Notes: generated from the letters alone by a model not told the origin. DNA of 64,000 nucleotides from Chitinophaga pollutisoli (GCF_038396755.1 NZ_CP149822.1:4122001-4186000); one strand, 5' to 3'. Counted from the stretch's first letter, positions 1-8,614 are shown. Program-made: numbers and translations.

Positions 1-105
1 GTTCCGTAACAAATCTGCATGGTGATTATCGCCGTATATTCGTGTTTCCATCTGGTATTGATACTTACCGCCGGGGTTCCCGCAGCCGGGATTTAAACCG
101 AGTAT
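1..105. other. left-edge leader, no gene recognised
   Basis: This stretch precedes the photolyase start. One frame has a stop at positions 7-9 that could end a gene lying off the left edge, but there are too few codons to judge. No terminator or clear TAnnTTTG promoter element is visible here. Confidence 0.3.
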
Positions 106-1403
106 ATGAAAGTAGTTATCTGCTGGTTCCGCCGGGACCTTCGCCTGCACGACAATGCGGCATTATACCACGCGCTCCGCAGCGGGTTCCCCGTTGTGCC
201 CGCATTCATTTTCGACACCGATATCCTCGACGACCTGGATAGCCGTGCTGACCGCAGGCTGCAGTTCATTCACGATGCGCTGTCGGTGATGCAGTCGCGG
301 TTGCTGAAGATGGGAAGCACGCTGCATGTGTATCATGGCACGCCCGCCGCGGCGTTCCGCCATTTTACGGAAGTGTACGAGGTAGCGGGCGTGTATGCCA
401 ATCACGACTACGAGCCCTACGCCCGGCAGCGCGACGAGGCCATGGCGGCGCAATTGGGCGGTCAGGGGATCGGTTTTAAGACGTACAAAGACCAGGTGAT
501 TTTTGAAAAAGGGGAAGTGTTGAAAGATAACGGTGCACCCTATACGGTGTTCACGCCGTACAGCCGCAAGTGGAAGGCGGCGCTGGAGCCTTTTTTCTCA
601 AATCCTATCCTGCGGAAAAGTATTTTGAATATTTCCACCTGCAGGAGGAGCGCCCTGTGCCCACGCTTCCTGATATCGGCTTCGAAACTACCCGTCACGA
701 TTTCCCGCCTCCCGATCCGGAAGACGCATTGATACAGCATTACGATAAAACCCGCGACTATCCTGCCATGCAGGGCACCAGCCGGTTGAGCGTGCACCTG
801 CGGTTCGGCACGGTGAGTATCCGGGAGCTGGCGCGCAAAGCCATGCGATTAAATGAGACGTTCCTCAATGAGCTGATCTGGCGGGAGTTTTACCAGATGA
901 TCCTCTGGCATTTTCCGGAAGTGGTGCATGCATCTTTCAAGAAAGAATACGACAAAATACAGTGGCGGAACAACGAAAGTGAATTCCATGCCTGGTGCGA
1001 GGGGCTAACAGGTTACCCCATCGTGGACGCCGGCATGCGCGAGCTGAATGCAACCGGATTCATGCACAACCGCGTGCGGATGGTGGTGGCGAGCTTTCTC
1101 ACAAAGCACCTGCTGATCGACTGGCGCTGGGGCGAGGCGTATTTCGCGAAGCAGCTCCTGGATTACGATCTGGCCGCCAACAACGGCGGCTGGCAATGGG
1201 CGGCTGGCTCGGGTTGCGATGCAGCGCCTTACTTCCGGGTGTTCAATCCTACGCTACAGGCGCAGAAATTCGACAAGGAAGGAAAATACATCCGGCGTTG
1301 GGTGCCCGAAATCGATGGGCTCCAATACGTGCAACCCATTGTAAATCATGAGATGGCCCGCAGGCGGGCGCTGGAGGTTTATGGGAAAGCACTGAAGCCC
1401 TGA
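106..1403 (+). pseudogene. cryptochrome/DNA photolyase, split by a one-base frameshift
   Basis: This is a class I photolyase/cryptochrome, a flavoprotein that reverses UV-induced pyrimidine dimers with light. The first part (106 to about 590) gives the N-terminal Rossmann domain, opening MKVVICWFRRDLRLHDNAAL. The rest (about 588-1403, frame shifted by -1) gives the FAD-binding helical domain with the hallmark [19 protein letters not shown]. The two parts meet exactly at the run of six T at 591-596. One extra T would restore a continuous protein of about 433 residues (…[13 protein letters not shown]…), the normal family length. The frame A context is also T TTT TTC, a classical -1 slippery heptamer, but no photolyase is known to need frameshifting. 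A sequence error is the simplest reading; a true pseudogene is possible. CPD photolyase versus cryptochrome cannot be settled here. Confidence 0.85.
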
Positions 1404-1418
1404 GCTTCCGGCAGCCAC

Positions 1419-1455
1419 AAAAAAGGCGCATACTGTTGAAGCATGCGCCTTTTTT
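1419..1455. terminator. bidirectional intrinsic terminator
   Basis: An inverted repeat (A-tract plus GGCGCAT at 1419-1431, ATGCGCC plus T-tract at 1443-1455) follows the photolyase stop. The A and T tracts on either side let it act in both directions, so it can also end transcription of the convergent mqnB-mqnD operon. Confidence 0.8.
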
Positions 1456-1537
1456 GTTGCCGGCAGGGCATCCGCATGGGTGCAGTAGAGACTTAGTAGG
1501 GATACCGTACTGTAACCGTACTAGTCATGTCCCGCTT

Positions 1538-2350
1538 TTACAGGGAAGCCATTTGCTTCAGCACTTCAATCGCTTTGTGGCCTTGTTCGCCTAAATCCAT
1601 GCTGAAGTCGTTGACATACAGTTCGATATGCTGCCGCATCACTTGTTCGTCCATTTCCTGGGCATGTTCCTTGACATATGGCGCCAGGGCGGGGTAGTTG
1701 CCGAACGCGAATTGCAGGCTGTTGGCGATCAGCGCGTCGATTTTTTGGGCCGTGGCTTCGGGGATGTCTTTGCGGATAAAGATGCCGCCGAGGGGGATGG
1801 GATGGCCGGTTTTTTCTTCCCAGAACGCGCCGAGGTCGGTGATTTTCACAAGGCCTTTCTGCTGGTAGGTGAACCGGTTTTCGTGGATGATGACGCCGGC
1901 GTCGGCCTTGCCGGAGATTACCGCCTGTTCGATATCTGAGAACACCATGATTTCCTTGTTTTTTGCATCGGGATAAGCGATGGAAAAGAGGAGGTTGGCG
2001 GTGGTATTTTCGCCGGGGATGGCGATTTTCAGCGAATTGATTTGTTCGGGCGAAAGGGGCTCCCGGGCGATGAGGAGTGGGCCGCAGCCCCGGCCGAGCG
2101 CGCTGCCGCTGTTGAGCAGGCGGTATTTGTCGGCCACGCGGAGGCCGGCGGCGAAACTCAGTTTGGTGATATCCAGTTTGCCCTGGAGGGCCCATTGGTT
2201 GAGGGTTTCCACGTCTTCCAGCCGGGTGTCGAACTGCCATCCCTCCGTGTCGATCTTTCCATTCACCAGCGCGTCGAAGATAAACGTATCGTTCGGGCAG
2301 GGCGAAAATCCTAAGCTCAGTTGCATATATCTTTCTTTTTTATCGTTCAT
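1538..2350 (-). CDS. mqnD: 1,4-dihydroxy-6-naphthoate synthase MqnD
   Basis: MqnD converts cyclic dehypoxanthinyl futalosine to 1,4-dihydroxy-6-naphthoate in the futalosine route to menaquinone. The protein has the periplasmic-binding-protein-like fold of the family, and the MqnD motif SPCPNDTFIF lies near the N-terminus. Further family-like stretches are SFAAGLRVADKYRLL and IPGENTTANLL. Length (262-270 aa) is as expected. Two starts are possible: the ATG at 2350, which overlaps the mqnB stop by 11 bases, or the ATG at 2326 (MQLSLGFSPCPND), which has a purine-rich AAAGAAAGAT stretch just upstream and fits family N-termini better. The overlap with mqnB indicates co-transcription of two steps of one pathway. 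Confidence 0.93.
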   Translation of the reverse strand: MNDKKERYMQLSLGFSPCPNDTFIFDALVNGKIDTEGWQFDTRLEDVETLNQWALQGKLDITKLSFAAGLRVADKYRLLNSGSALGRGCGPLLIAREPLSPEQINSLKIAIPGENTTANLLFSIAYPDAKNKEIMVFSDIEQAVISGKADAGVIIHENRFTYQQKGLVKITDLGAFWEEKTGHPIPLGGIFIRKDIPEATAQKIDALIANSLQFAFGNYPALAPYVKEHAQEMDEQVMRQHIELYVNDFSMDLGEQGHKAIEVLKQMASL

Positions 2351-2996
2351 TATTCCATTCCAGGATCGTTTGCCGCAGCAGGCCGTTGAGGTTGCGCACG
2401 GCTAAAGGTATGTCCCACTTGCTTTTGTCGCGCTGTTCCACATAATTGGAAACGGTGCGCAGCTGCAAGAAAGGGACGTTTTCCAGGAGACAGGCGTAAT
2501 GCAGGGCGGCGCCTTCCATGCTTTCGAGCCCCGGCTGGTATTGCCGTTCCAGTCTTTCGATGGTGGCGGCCTCACCGCTGACGGTGTTGACGGAAACGGC
2601 CGTGAGGCGGGGGAGGTGCGCGAGACTGTCAGGAACCCTTTCAAACGGATTCAATAAATAGTCATGCGTAAACGGGTGCTGATCATGTTTCCAGAGGCCA
2701 ATGTGGAAGAGGTCGCGGAACTGGCCGTTGTCTTCCGCGCCGAGGTCGGCGAAGTATTCTTTTTCCACCAGGGCGGCCTGGCCCAGGGGCAAGTCCCGGC
2801 TGAAGGCGCCCGCGATGCCGGCTTGTACCACCAGGGCGGGTTTGTTGGCCGAAAGCCGCTTTCCCAGGGCGTAAGCGGTGCTGAAGCCGCCGATGCCGGT
2901 AATAAGTATTTCCACGTCCTTTCTTCCCGATTCCTGCAGCCAGGCTGTTGTGGGCTGGATTTCCGCCTCCGTGGCGGCGGCTACGATCAGTTTCAT
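2340..2996 (-). CDS. mqnB: futalosine hydrolase MqnB
   Basis: MqnB is a nucleosidase that releases hypoxanthine from futalosine to give dehypoxanthinyl futalosine, a step before MqnC and MqnD. The 218-residue protein has the nucleoside phosphorylase/MTA-SAH nucleosidase fold. Visible signs are the N-terminal MKLIVAAATEAEI strand, the glycine-rich ITGIGGFSTAYAL and the substrate-binding ESMEGAALHYACL with the catalytic region LRTVSNYVEQRD. It is the first gene of a two-gene operon with mqnD, which it overlaps. The spacer to the divergent pterin synthase gene is only 59 bp. A TACCTTTA sequence (complement of 3001-3008), one base from the TAnnTTTG consensus, lies 4 bp upstream of the ATG. Confidence 0.93.
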   Translation of the reverse strand: MKLIVAAATEAEIQPTTAWLQESGRKDVEILITGIGGFSTAYALGKRLSANKPALVVQAGIAGAFSRDLPLGQAALVEKEYFADLGAEDNGQFRDLFHIGLWKHDQHPFTHDYLLNPFERVPDSLAHLPRLTAVSVNTVSGEAATIERLERQYQPGLESMEGAALHYACLLENVPFLQLRTVSNYVEQRDKSKWDIPLAVRNLNGLLRQTILEWNNER

Positions 2997-3027
2997 CCCA
3001 TAAAGGTACGTTTTCGTCGAATTGCTT

Positions 3028-3035
3028 TAACTTTG
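3028..3035 (+). promoter_or_regulatory. Bacteroidota -7 promoter element for the PTPS-folE pair
   Basis: TAACTTTG matches the TAnnTTTG -7 consensus of Bacteroidota sigma factors and lies 20 bp before the ATG at 3056. No convincing -33 TTTG is seen at the usual spacing. Confidence 0.5.
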
Positions 3036-3055
3036 CAGAAATTTACCAAGCACAA

Positions 3056-3469
3056 ATGATTTATCTGACGCGCGTCGAGCATTTTAATGCGGCGCACAAG
3101 TTGTACAATCCGCAGTGGAGCAAGGAGCAGAACCAGGAAGTTTTCGGCAAATGCGCCAACAACAACTGGCATGGGCACAATTATGAACTGCATGTAACCG
3201 TGAAGGGCGAACCTGATCCGGAAACCGGTTTTGTATTCAACGCCAAAACGTTAGGCGTCCTGATCAACGATGTGGTGGTGGAGAAGATGGACCACAAAAA
3301 CCTCAACATGGATGTGGATTTCATGAAAGATAAATTCACCTCCGCCGAGAACGTGGCCATCGCCATCTGGGAACAACTCGAAAAACATCTCCCCGGAACC
3401 GTTCAGCTGCACTGCATCAAGCTGCACGAAACTTCCAAGATCTACGTGGAATATTACGGCGGGAAATAA
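3056..3469 (+). CDS. 6-pyruvoyl-tetrahydropterin synthase / QueD family protein
   Basis: This is a member of the PTPS/QueD family, which acts on 7,8-dihydroneopterin triphosphate. Zinc ligands are visible as H14 in HFNAAH and H39/H41 in HGHNY. The presumed catalytic cysteine is C33. The spacing C-x5-HGH ([14 protein letters not shown]) follows animal-type PTPS rather than the C-x3-HGH of E. coli QueD. The stretch [13 protein letters not shown] and the LHETS glutamate motif also resemble eukaryotic PTPS. The start at 3056 ([10 protein letters not shown]) was chosen because it matches family N-termini and follows a promoter element; an upstream in-frame ATG at 2948 would run through that promoter. 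folE, which makes its substrate, begins 20 bp downstream. The product could feed tetrahydrobiopterin or queuosine; queE lies 32 kb away. Confidence 0.88.
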   Translation: MIYLTRVEHFNAAHKLYNPQWSKEQNQEVFGKCANNNWHGHNYELHVTVKGEPDPETGFVFNAKTLGVLINDVVVEKMDHKNLNMDVDFMKDKFTSAENVAIAIWEQLEKHLPGTVQLHCIKLHETSKIYVEYYGGK

Positions 3470-3489
3470 CCAATAAAATACTGCAAGCC

Positions 3490-4095
3490 ATGGCTTACAA
3501 GAAGGAAGAACTGTACGACGAAAAGGTGACGGAAGGATTGGTGGAGCATTACCGCGAAAGCATTTCCCTGCTGGGCGAAGATCCGGACCGGGAAGGACTG
3601 CTGAAAACGCCGGAGCGCGTGGCCAAAGCCATGCAGTTCCTCACGCAGGGCTACCAGCTCGATGCGAAAGAAGTCTTGAACGGCGCGAAATTCACCGAAG
3701 CATACAGCGAAATGGTGATCGTGAAAGATATCGAACTGTATTCCATGTGCGAGCACCATATGTTGCCTTTCTTCGGGAAAGCGCATGTAGCGTATATTCC
3801 CAACGGCTTCATCACCGGCCTGAGCAAAATCGCCCGGGTGGTGGACATCTTCAGCCGCCGCCTCCAGGTACAGGAGCGCCTCACCCACCAGATCCTGGAC
3901 GCCATCCAGGACACGCTGCAGCCGCAGGGCGTGGCCGTTGTCATTGAGGCGCAACACCTTTGCATGATGATGCGGGGCGTGCAGAAGCAAAATTCCGTGA
4001 CCACCACTTCCGCTTTCAGCGGCCAGTTCGAAGACGGTACCACCCGTGCCGAATTCATGAAACTCATCGGGTCCGACCTGATGGGGCGCCGCTAA
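3490..4095 (+). CDS. folE: GTP cyclohydrolase I
   Basis: FolE converts GTP to 7,8-dihydroneopterin triphosphate, the entry point for folate, biopterin and queuosine synthesis. The 201-residue protein carries the zinc-binding set: C87 and H90 in [10 protein letters not shown] and C158 in HLCMMMRGV. The C-terminal [10 protein letters not shown] motif is typical. It follows the PTPS-type gene by 20 bp and ends before a strong terminator, so the two form a small pterin operon in which FolE supplies the substrate of its neighbour. Confidence 0.96.
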   Translation: MAYKKEELYDEKVTEGLVEHYRESISLLGEDPDREGLLKTPERVAKAMQFLTQGYQLDAKEVLNGAKFTEAYSEMVIVKDIELYSMCEHHMLPFFGKAHVAYIPNGFITGLSKIARVVDIFSRRLQVQERLTHQILDAIQDTLQPQGVAVVIEAQHLCMMMRGVQKQNSVTTTSAFSGQFEDGTTRAEFMKLIGSDLMGRR

Positions 4096-4127
4096 AAGAC
4101 CGCTACCATATTGATTTCAATTTCCCT

Positions 4128-4173
4128 ATGGTTTAACCCGGCTATATGCAAGCTGGGTTAAACCATAATTTTT
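4128..4173 (+). terminator. intrinsic terminator after folE
   Basis: A perfect 12-bp inverted repeat (ATGGTTTAACCC at 4128-4139 and GGGTTAAACCAT at 4155-4166), with a further GCT/AGC pairing inside the loop, is followed by AATTTTTT. Confidence 0.8.
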
Positions 4174-4177
4174 TATA

Positions 4178-4185
4178 TATATTTG
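4178..4185 (+). promoter_or_regulatory. -7 promoter element for fabD
   Basis: TATATTTG fits TAnnTTTG and lies 23 bp before the fabD ATG, directly after the folE terminator. No good -33 box is visible because that region is occupied by the hairpin. Confidence 0.5.
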
Positions 4186-4208
4186 CCATCTGATAATTAA
4201 TCATATCA

Positions 4209-5114
4209 ATGAAGCACGCATTCGTTTTTCCCGGTCAGGGAGCACAATTTACCGGTATGGGCAAGGCTTTTTATGAACAAAGCCCCAAAGCCCGCGATCT
4301 CTTCGGGCAAGCCAATGAACTGCTTGGATTCCGGATCTCCGACGTGATGTTTGAAGGCTCCGAAGCCGACCTCAAACAAACCAAAGTAACCCAGCCCGCC
4401 GTGTTCCTGCACAGCGTCATCGGGTTCCTCTGCCTGGAAAACGCCCGTCCTGATATGACGGCCGGCCACTCCCTCGGCGAATTCTCCGCCCTGGTGGCCA
4501 ACGGGGCCCTCGGATTCACCGATGCGCTGAAGCTCGTTTCCATCCGCGCCAACGCTATGCAGAAAGCCTGTGAAATCACGCCGTCTACCATGGCCGTAGT
4601 GCTCGGGCTCGACGATGCCAAAGTGGAAGAAATCTGCGCCACCATTACCGACGATACCGTGGTGCCCGCCAACTATAACTGTCCCGGCCAGCTGGTGATT
4701 TCCGGTACCAAAACCGGCATCGCCCGTGCCATGGAGCTGCTCAAAGCCGCAGGCGCCAAACGCGTGATGGAACTCGCCGTAGGCGGCGCCTTCCACTCGC
4801 CCCTCATGGCTCCCGCCCAATCCGAACTGCAGGCGGCCATCGAATCCATCGCCTTCAACACGCCCAACTGCCCCGTTTACCAGAACGTGGTGGCCAAAGC
4901 CGTGACCGATCCCGCGGAAATCAAACAAAACCTCATCACCCAGCTCACCGGCGCCGTGAAATGGACCCAGTGCGTGCAAGCCATGGTGGCCGACGGCGCA
5001 ACCCGGTTCACGGAAGTTGGCCCCGGTAAAGTGCTCCAGGGCCTTATCGCTAAAATCGATAAAACGGCAGCCACCGACGGCGTGTCTGACACCCTGGAAC
5101 TGGCGGTTAAATAA
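4209..5114 (+). CDS. fabD: malonyl CoA-acyl carrier protein transacylase
   Basis: FabD moves malonyl from CoA to acyl carrier protein, loading the extender unit for type II fatty acid synthesis in the cytoplasm. The catalytic serine is S88 in GHSLGEF and the partner histidine is H196 in GGAFHSPLM. The N-terminal FPGQGAQFTGMG loop and C-terminal FTEVGPGKVLQGL are also characteristic. The length of 301 aa is close to the usual 290-310. It appears to be transcribed from its own promoter after the folE terminator. The next gene on the same strand is an unrelated small lipoprotein 57 bp away. fabH, another fatty acid initiation gene, lies 4 kb away on the other strand. Confidence 0.96.
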   Translation: MKHAFVFPGQGAQFTGMGKAFYEQSPKARDLFGQANELLGFRISDVMFEGSEADLKQTKVTQPAVFLHSVIGFLCLENARPDMTAGHSLGEFSALVANGALGFTDALKLVSIRANAMQKACEITPSTMAVVLGLDDAKVEEICATITDDTVVPANYNCPGQLVISGTKTGIARAMELLKAAGAKRVMELAVGGAFHSPLMAPAQSELQAAIESIAFNTPNCPVYQNVVAKAVTDPAEIKQNLITQLTGAVKWTQCVQAMVADGATRFTEVGPGKVLQGLIAKIDKTAATDGVSDTLELAVK

Positions 5115-5171
5115 GCGGAAACTGTAACTAAAAACATATTGCGGTCGTTTTACGGGTATAAAACACTCCCT

Positions 5172-5560
5172 ATGCGGAAATACGTCGTATTATGCAGCAT
5201 CGTAGCCCTTGCGGTTATCGCGGCGTGCAAAAAAGCAATTCGGACGAAGGGCCGCGCTGGTTGGAAAACACGGAGAAAAAAGAGACTATCATCTTCAAAG
5301 ATCATCCTCCCGGCGGCGCCGATCTCCCTGCCGATAACAGCTTCTATTTCCAATTCCGGCAAATGCCCTCAGATGCAGGCTACCCCGTATTATCTGGTTT
5401 GTATTTCTACCGGATAGAGGGCGACAGCATCCTTTTCCGCAACAACGACCAGAAATTCTATTTTAAAATGGCGGCAGACGGAAAATCCTTCACCATCGGA
5501 AGATTTTTCCCTGCCAACGGAACCCGGCTGCCAGAGAAATTAGTGTTCGAGAAACAGTGA
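5172..5560 (+). pseudogene. small lipoprotein of unknown function, split by a one-base frameshift
   Basis: The first frame encodes a lipoprotein signal, MRKYVVLCSIVALAVIAACKK, with lipobox IAAC. It then runs out of sensible sequence after the six-A run at 5229-5234. The next frame continues plausibly as SNSDEGPRWLENTEKKETI and on to the stop at 5558-5560. One extra A would join them as CKKSNSDEGP, giving a lipoprotein of about 130 residues. The mature part is hydrophilic with a run of beta-type segments (FYFQFRQM, GLYFYRIEGDSILFR, KFYFKMAADGKSF). I do not recognise the family. It lies downstream of fabD and ends before a bidirectional terminator. The break has the same form as four others in the window and is probably a sequence error. 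Confidence 0.65.
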
Positions 5561-5575
5561 ACATGCTCAGCTGAC

Positions 5576-5616
5576 AAAAAAAACGTCCCGGCACCATCGT
5601 ACCGGGACGTTTTTTT
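5576..5616. terminator. bidirectional intrinsic terminator
   Basis: A-tract then CGTCCCGG (5584-5591), loop, CCGGGACG (5602-5609), then seven T. It sits between the convergent lipoprotein and GNAT genes and can serve both. Confidence 0.85.
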
Positions 5617-5630
5617 ATGCCTTCACCCAC

Positions 5631-6080
5631 TCAGAGGTCGATGCTGACGTTCAGCCATTCCGGATCGAATTTGGCGTCGTATTTCTTGTAAAAGTTAATG
5701 GCGGGCTCGTTCCAGTCCAGCACTTGCCACATCATCCCCGAGAATTTCTTCTCGCGCGCTTCCACCAGCAGCTGGTCGAACAGCAACTTGCCGATGCCTT
5801 TACCGCGGTGGCTGTCGGTCACCACAATATCTTCCAGGTACATGCGCTGGCCTTTCCAGGTGGAGTAGCGGATGTAATAGAGCGCCATGCCGGCGATAAC
5901 GCCGTCTTCTTCTGCTACAAACGCCCACCATACCGGATTAGGCCCGAACCCCGATTCTTCAAAATGGCTGAGGTCAACGGTGACTTGTTCGGGTGCTTTT
6001 TCGTATAAAGCCAGTTCGCGCACCAGGTCCATCATGCGGGCGCAATCTTTTCTTTCTGCTTTTCGGATCGTAATCATCAT
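5631..6080 (-). CDS. GNAT family N-acetyltransferase (SSAT/thialysine acetyltransferase-like)
   Basis: A 149-residue GCN5-type acetyltransferase that would transfer acetyl from acetyl-CoA to an amine. The acetyl-CoA pyrophosphate loop is RGKGIGKLLF (motif A). The preceding strand is MYLEDIVV and the following segment MMWQVLDWNEPAINFYKKY is motif B. The N-terminal ELALYEKAPEQVTVD and the GFGPNPVWWAFVAEE stretch resemble diamine/thialysine acetyltransferases of the SSAT group, so a polyamine-like substrate is plausible but unproven. It lies 14 bp downstream of the PLP enzyme gene on the same strand and is likely its co-transcribed partner, ending at the terminator 5576-5616. Confidence 0.85.
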   Translation of the reverse strand: MMITIRKAERKDCARMMDLVRELALYEKAPEQVTVDLSHFEESGFGPNPVWWAFVAEEDGVIAGMALYYIRYSTWKGQRMYLEDIVVTDSHRGKGIGKLLFDQLLVEAREKKFSGMMWQVLDWNEPAINFYKKYDAKFDPEWLNVSIDL

Positions 6081-6094
6081 TGAATTTTAGCGGT

Positions 6095-7315
6095 TTATGC
6101 CAGGGCCTGGTCAAGATCGTTCAGGATGTCGGTCACCGATTCGAGGCCGGTGCTCATGCGGATGAGGCCGTCGGTGATGTCGTATTTTTCGCGCAGTTCT
6201 TTCGGAACGCTGTAATGGGTCATCGAAGCGGGGTGGCAGATGAGTGTGTCGGTGGTGCCGAGGCTCACGGCCCGGAGGCACATCTGCAGTTTGTCGATGA
6301 ACTTTTTGCCGGCTTCCAGCCCGCCTTTCAGTTCAAAGCTCAGCATGGCGCCAGGATGTTTCATCTGCCGGGAGGCGATCATGAAATCCGGGTGGTCTGC
6401 CAGGCCGAGGTAATTGACGCTAGCGATGGCCGGGTGCCCGTCGAGGAATCCGGCAACTTCCATGGCGTTATGGCAATGCCTTTCCATGCGCACTTCCAGG
6501 GTTTTGATGCCTTGCGTGAGCATGAATGCGTCGAAAGGGTTGGAGTTGGCGCCGAGGAGGCGGTGCACTTTTTCCACCGGTCCGCTCATCCGCTCCACGT
6601 CGCGCCCGATAAGCACGCCGCCGATCGCGGTGCCATGGCCGTTGAGGAATTTGGTGGTGGAATGGAAGACGTAATCCGCCCCGAAAGCAAACGGCTGCTG
6701 GAGGTAGGGCGTGGCAAAGGTATTGTCGACCGCGGAGATGAGGTTATGCTGCTGCGCCATGGCGATGAGGGCCTCGAGGTCCACGCACCGCAGGGTGGGA
6801 TTGGCGGGTGTTTCGAGGTACATCATGCGGATGGAGGGATCGTTGCGGAGGATGTCTTCCGTTTTGTTCAGGTCGCGCATGTCGGTGATGATGGCCTCGA
6901 TCCCCAGCGGCGGGAGGATCTTCATGAAAAGCTCTTCGGTGCCGCCGTAAAGGGAGTAATGCGACAGCACCTTGTCGCCCGCTTTGAGGTGGGCGAGGAA
7001 GAGCGTGGAAAGCGCGCCCATCCCGGAGGCATGCAGCTTCGCTTTTAGTTGAAGCGGCGAGCCGTCGGGGCCGGTAAGCCCGAAAGCTTCCAGGGCGGCA
7101 ATTTTGGCTTCCGCTTCCCGGAAGTTGGGCGAGTCCCAGCGGGAGTAAATAAACCCGTCTTCCTGCCCGCTGAACCGGCGCATGCCTTGTTCGGCGGAAT
7201 CATATACGTAGGTGGAAGAGGCGTAAATGGGGGTGAGGTGCGCGTATCTCGGGTCCTGCTCATGGCCTGCATGCACGCAAACCGAACTGAAACCTGTGAG
7301 CGGTGAAGGTTGCAT
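6095..7315 (-). CDS. PLP-dependent trans-sulfuration family enzyme (cystathionine gamma-synthase / methionine gamma-lyase type)
   Basis: This 406-residue protein belongs to the Cys/Met metabolism PLP enzyme family. The PLP-binding lysine is K222 in HSTTKFLNGHG. The aspartate that contacts the pyridine nitrogen is in AVDNTFATPYLQQP, the phosphate-binding pair is near YSRWDSPN, and SHYSLYGGTEELF holds the active-site tyrosine region. The C-terminal domain carries SLGTTDTLICHPASMTH. Members act as cystathionine gamma-synthase, cystathionine lyase, methionine gamma-lyase or O-acylhomoserine sulfhydrylase, and sequence alone does not decide here. It heads a two-gene unit with the GNAT gene and is divergent from the DinB gene 77 bp away. 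Confidence 0.9.
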   Translation of the reverse strand: MQPSPLTGFSSVCVHAGHEQDPRYAHLTPIYASSTYVYDSAEQGMRRFSGQEDGFIYSRWDSPNFREAEAKIAALEAFGLTGPDGSPLQLKAKLHASGMGALSTLFLAHLKAGDKVLSHYSLYGGTEELFMKILPPLGIEAIITDMRDLNKTEDILRNDPSIRMMYLETPANPTLRCVDLEALIAMAQQHNLISAVDNTFATPYLQQPFAFGADYVFHSTTKFLNGHGTAIGGVLIGRDVERMSGPVEKVHRLLGANSNPFDAFMLTQGIKTLEVRMERHCHNAMEVAGFLDGHPAIASVNYLGLADHPDFMIASRQMKHPGAMLSFELKGGLEAGKKFIDKLQMCLRAVSLGTTDTLICHPASMTHYSVPKELREKYDITDGLIRMSTGLESVTDILNDLDQALA

Positions 7316-7392
7316 ATGCGGTAGTTTGAATTATTTTTTGGTTATGATTATCTTGGTAAAGTAATTCAGTAAGCTGTAAAATTAAGATTTTA

Positions 7393-7887
7393 ATGAAGGA
7401 ACTTCTGTTGCAATTGGCGCGGCACAACGCCTGGGCGAACCAGCGTTTGATGAAAGCGCTGGCGGGCCTGCCCGGCGAGCGGCTGGACCGCGACATGGGA
7501 AGCAGCCACCCCTCCCTGCGGGCAACGGTATTGCATATCTGGAATGCGGAAAGTATCTGGTATCAGCGGTTGCACCTGGCAAGCCCGGTGGTACCGGCGG
7601 CAACGGTCTTCCGGGGCGAAACGGAAGAGCTGGCGCGGTTGTTCGTAAAGCAGAGCGATGACCTGGCGGCGTTCGTAGCTACGGCGTCCCCCGCGCGGCT
7701 GGCGCATACAGTGGAGTATAACAGCGTGGCGCTGGGCGTTTGCAAAACGCCGGTGGAACAGATACTCCTGCAGTCGTTCACCCATTCCGCCTACCACCGC
7801 GGGCAGCTGGTGACGATGCTGCGGCAGCAGGGCGCCACTAAAATACCTTCCACGGATTTCATCGAATATACCAGCAAGAAAAAATAA
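7393..7887 (+). CDS. DinB family protein
   Basis: A 164-residue four-helix DinB/YfiT-type protein. The family binds a divalent metal with three histidines, seen here in VLHIWNAE (first) and in FTHSAYHRGQL (second and third). Members include thiol-dependent transferases for bacillithiol and related thiols, but many are of unknown function. Length and motif order fit the family. The Nudix-like regulator gene follows 31 bp later on the same strand, so they may share a transcript. No specific substrate can be inferred. Confidence 0.88.
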   Translation: MKELLLQLARHNAWANQRLMKALAGLPGERLDRDMGSSHPSLRATVLHIWNAESIWYQRLHLASPVVPAATVFRGETEELARLFVKQSDDLAAFVATASPARLAHTVEYNSVALGVCKTPVEQILLQSFTHSAYHRGQLVTMLRQQGATKIPSTDFIEYTSKKK

Positions 7888-7918
7888 TTCCCCGTATTTT
7901 ACAACCACAATCGGAATT

Positions 7919-8614
7919 ATGAGCCATGGATCGTTTTACGCCAATGCACCGCGGCACCTGGTGGCAGTGGACTGCATTATTTTCGGGTTCGAAGACGGGA
8001 AGCTGAAACTATTGATCATCCAGCGGAAAGTAGACCCGCTGGAAGGTGCATGGTCGCTCGTGGGCGGATTTGTGCAGGAAGATGAGAGCACCGACCATGC
8101 CGCGATCCGCGTGTTGCGGCAAACTACCGGTATCCGGGATATTTACATGGAGCAGCTGCGCACGTATGGCGATGCCAACCGGGATACCGGCGCCCGCGTG
8201 ATATCCCTGGCTTATTACGCCCTCATCCGGATCAGCGAGCACGACCGCATGCTGGCGCAGGAACATGGCGCCCACTGGCTCAACCTCCACCAGATCCCCG
8301 GGCTGATATTCGACCACAACACCATGCTAAACGAAGCGCTGGAACGCCTGCGCGACAAAGCCAAATTCCACCCCATCGGCTTCGAGCTGCTCCCCGAAAA
8401 GTTCTCCCTGCCCCAATTGAGAAATTTATACGAAGAAATTTATCAACGGCCGTTAGATAAACGTAACTTTAGGAAGAAAATCCTCGCGATGGACATCCTG
8501 GAGAAACTGGATGAGAAAGACAAAAGCACCTCCAAGAAAGGCGCCCATCTCTACCGGTTCGACAGGAAAAAGTACGATGCGTTGACCCAGCATGGATTTG
8601 TTTTTGAGATTTAG
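7919..8614 (+). CDS. NrtR/AraR-like transcriptional regulator with degenerate Nudix domain
   Basis: The N-terminal part (about residues 10-150) is a Nudix fold: HLVAVDCIIFGFEDGKLKLL and the box GGFVQEDESTDHAAIRVLRQ. The catalytic glutamates of the box are replaced (RE becomes RV, EE becomes QT), so hydrolysis is unlikely. The C-terminal part (about 165-231) is a winged helix: FSLPQLRNLYEEIYQRPLDK and RNFRKKILAMDILEKL, ending in KGAHLYRFDRKKY. This layout is that of the NrtR family of ligand-sensing repressors, including the Bacteroides arabinose regulator AraR. The effector could be a sugar or an ADP-ribose-like compound. No sugar catabolic genes flank it, so its regulon must lie elsewhere. 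Confidence 0.85.
   Translation: MSHGSFYANAPRHLVAVDCIIFGFEDGKLKLLIIQRKVDPLEGAWSLVGGFVQEDESTDHAAIRVLRQTTGIRDIYMEQLRTYGDANRDTGARVISLAYYALIRISEHDRMLAQEHGAHWLNLHQIPGLIFDHNTMLNEALERLRDKAKFHPIGFELLPEKFSLPQLRNLYEEIYQRPLDKRNFRKKILAMDILEKLDEKDKSTSKKGAHLYRFDRKKYDALTQHGFVFEI

Noticed and set aside
106..1403. Programmed -1 frameshifting at the T TTT TTC heptamer in the photolyase
   Set aside because: The heptamer fits the classical rule, but photolyases are not known to use it, and four unrelated genes here have the same one-base gap without such a site.
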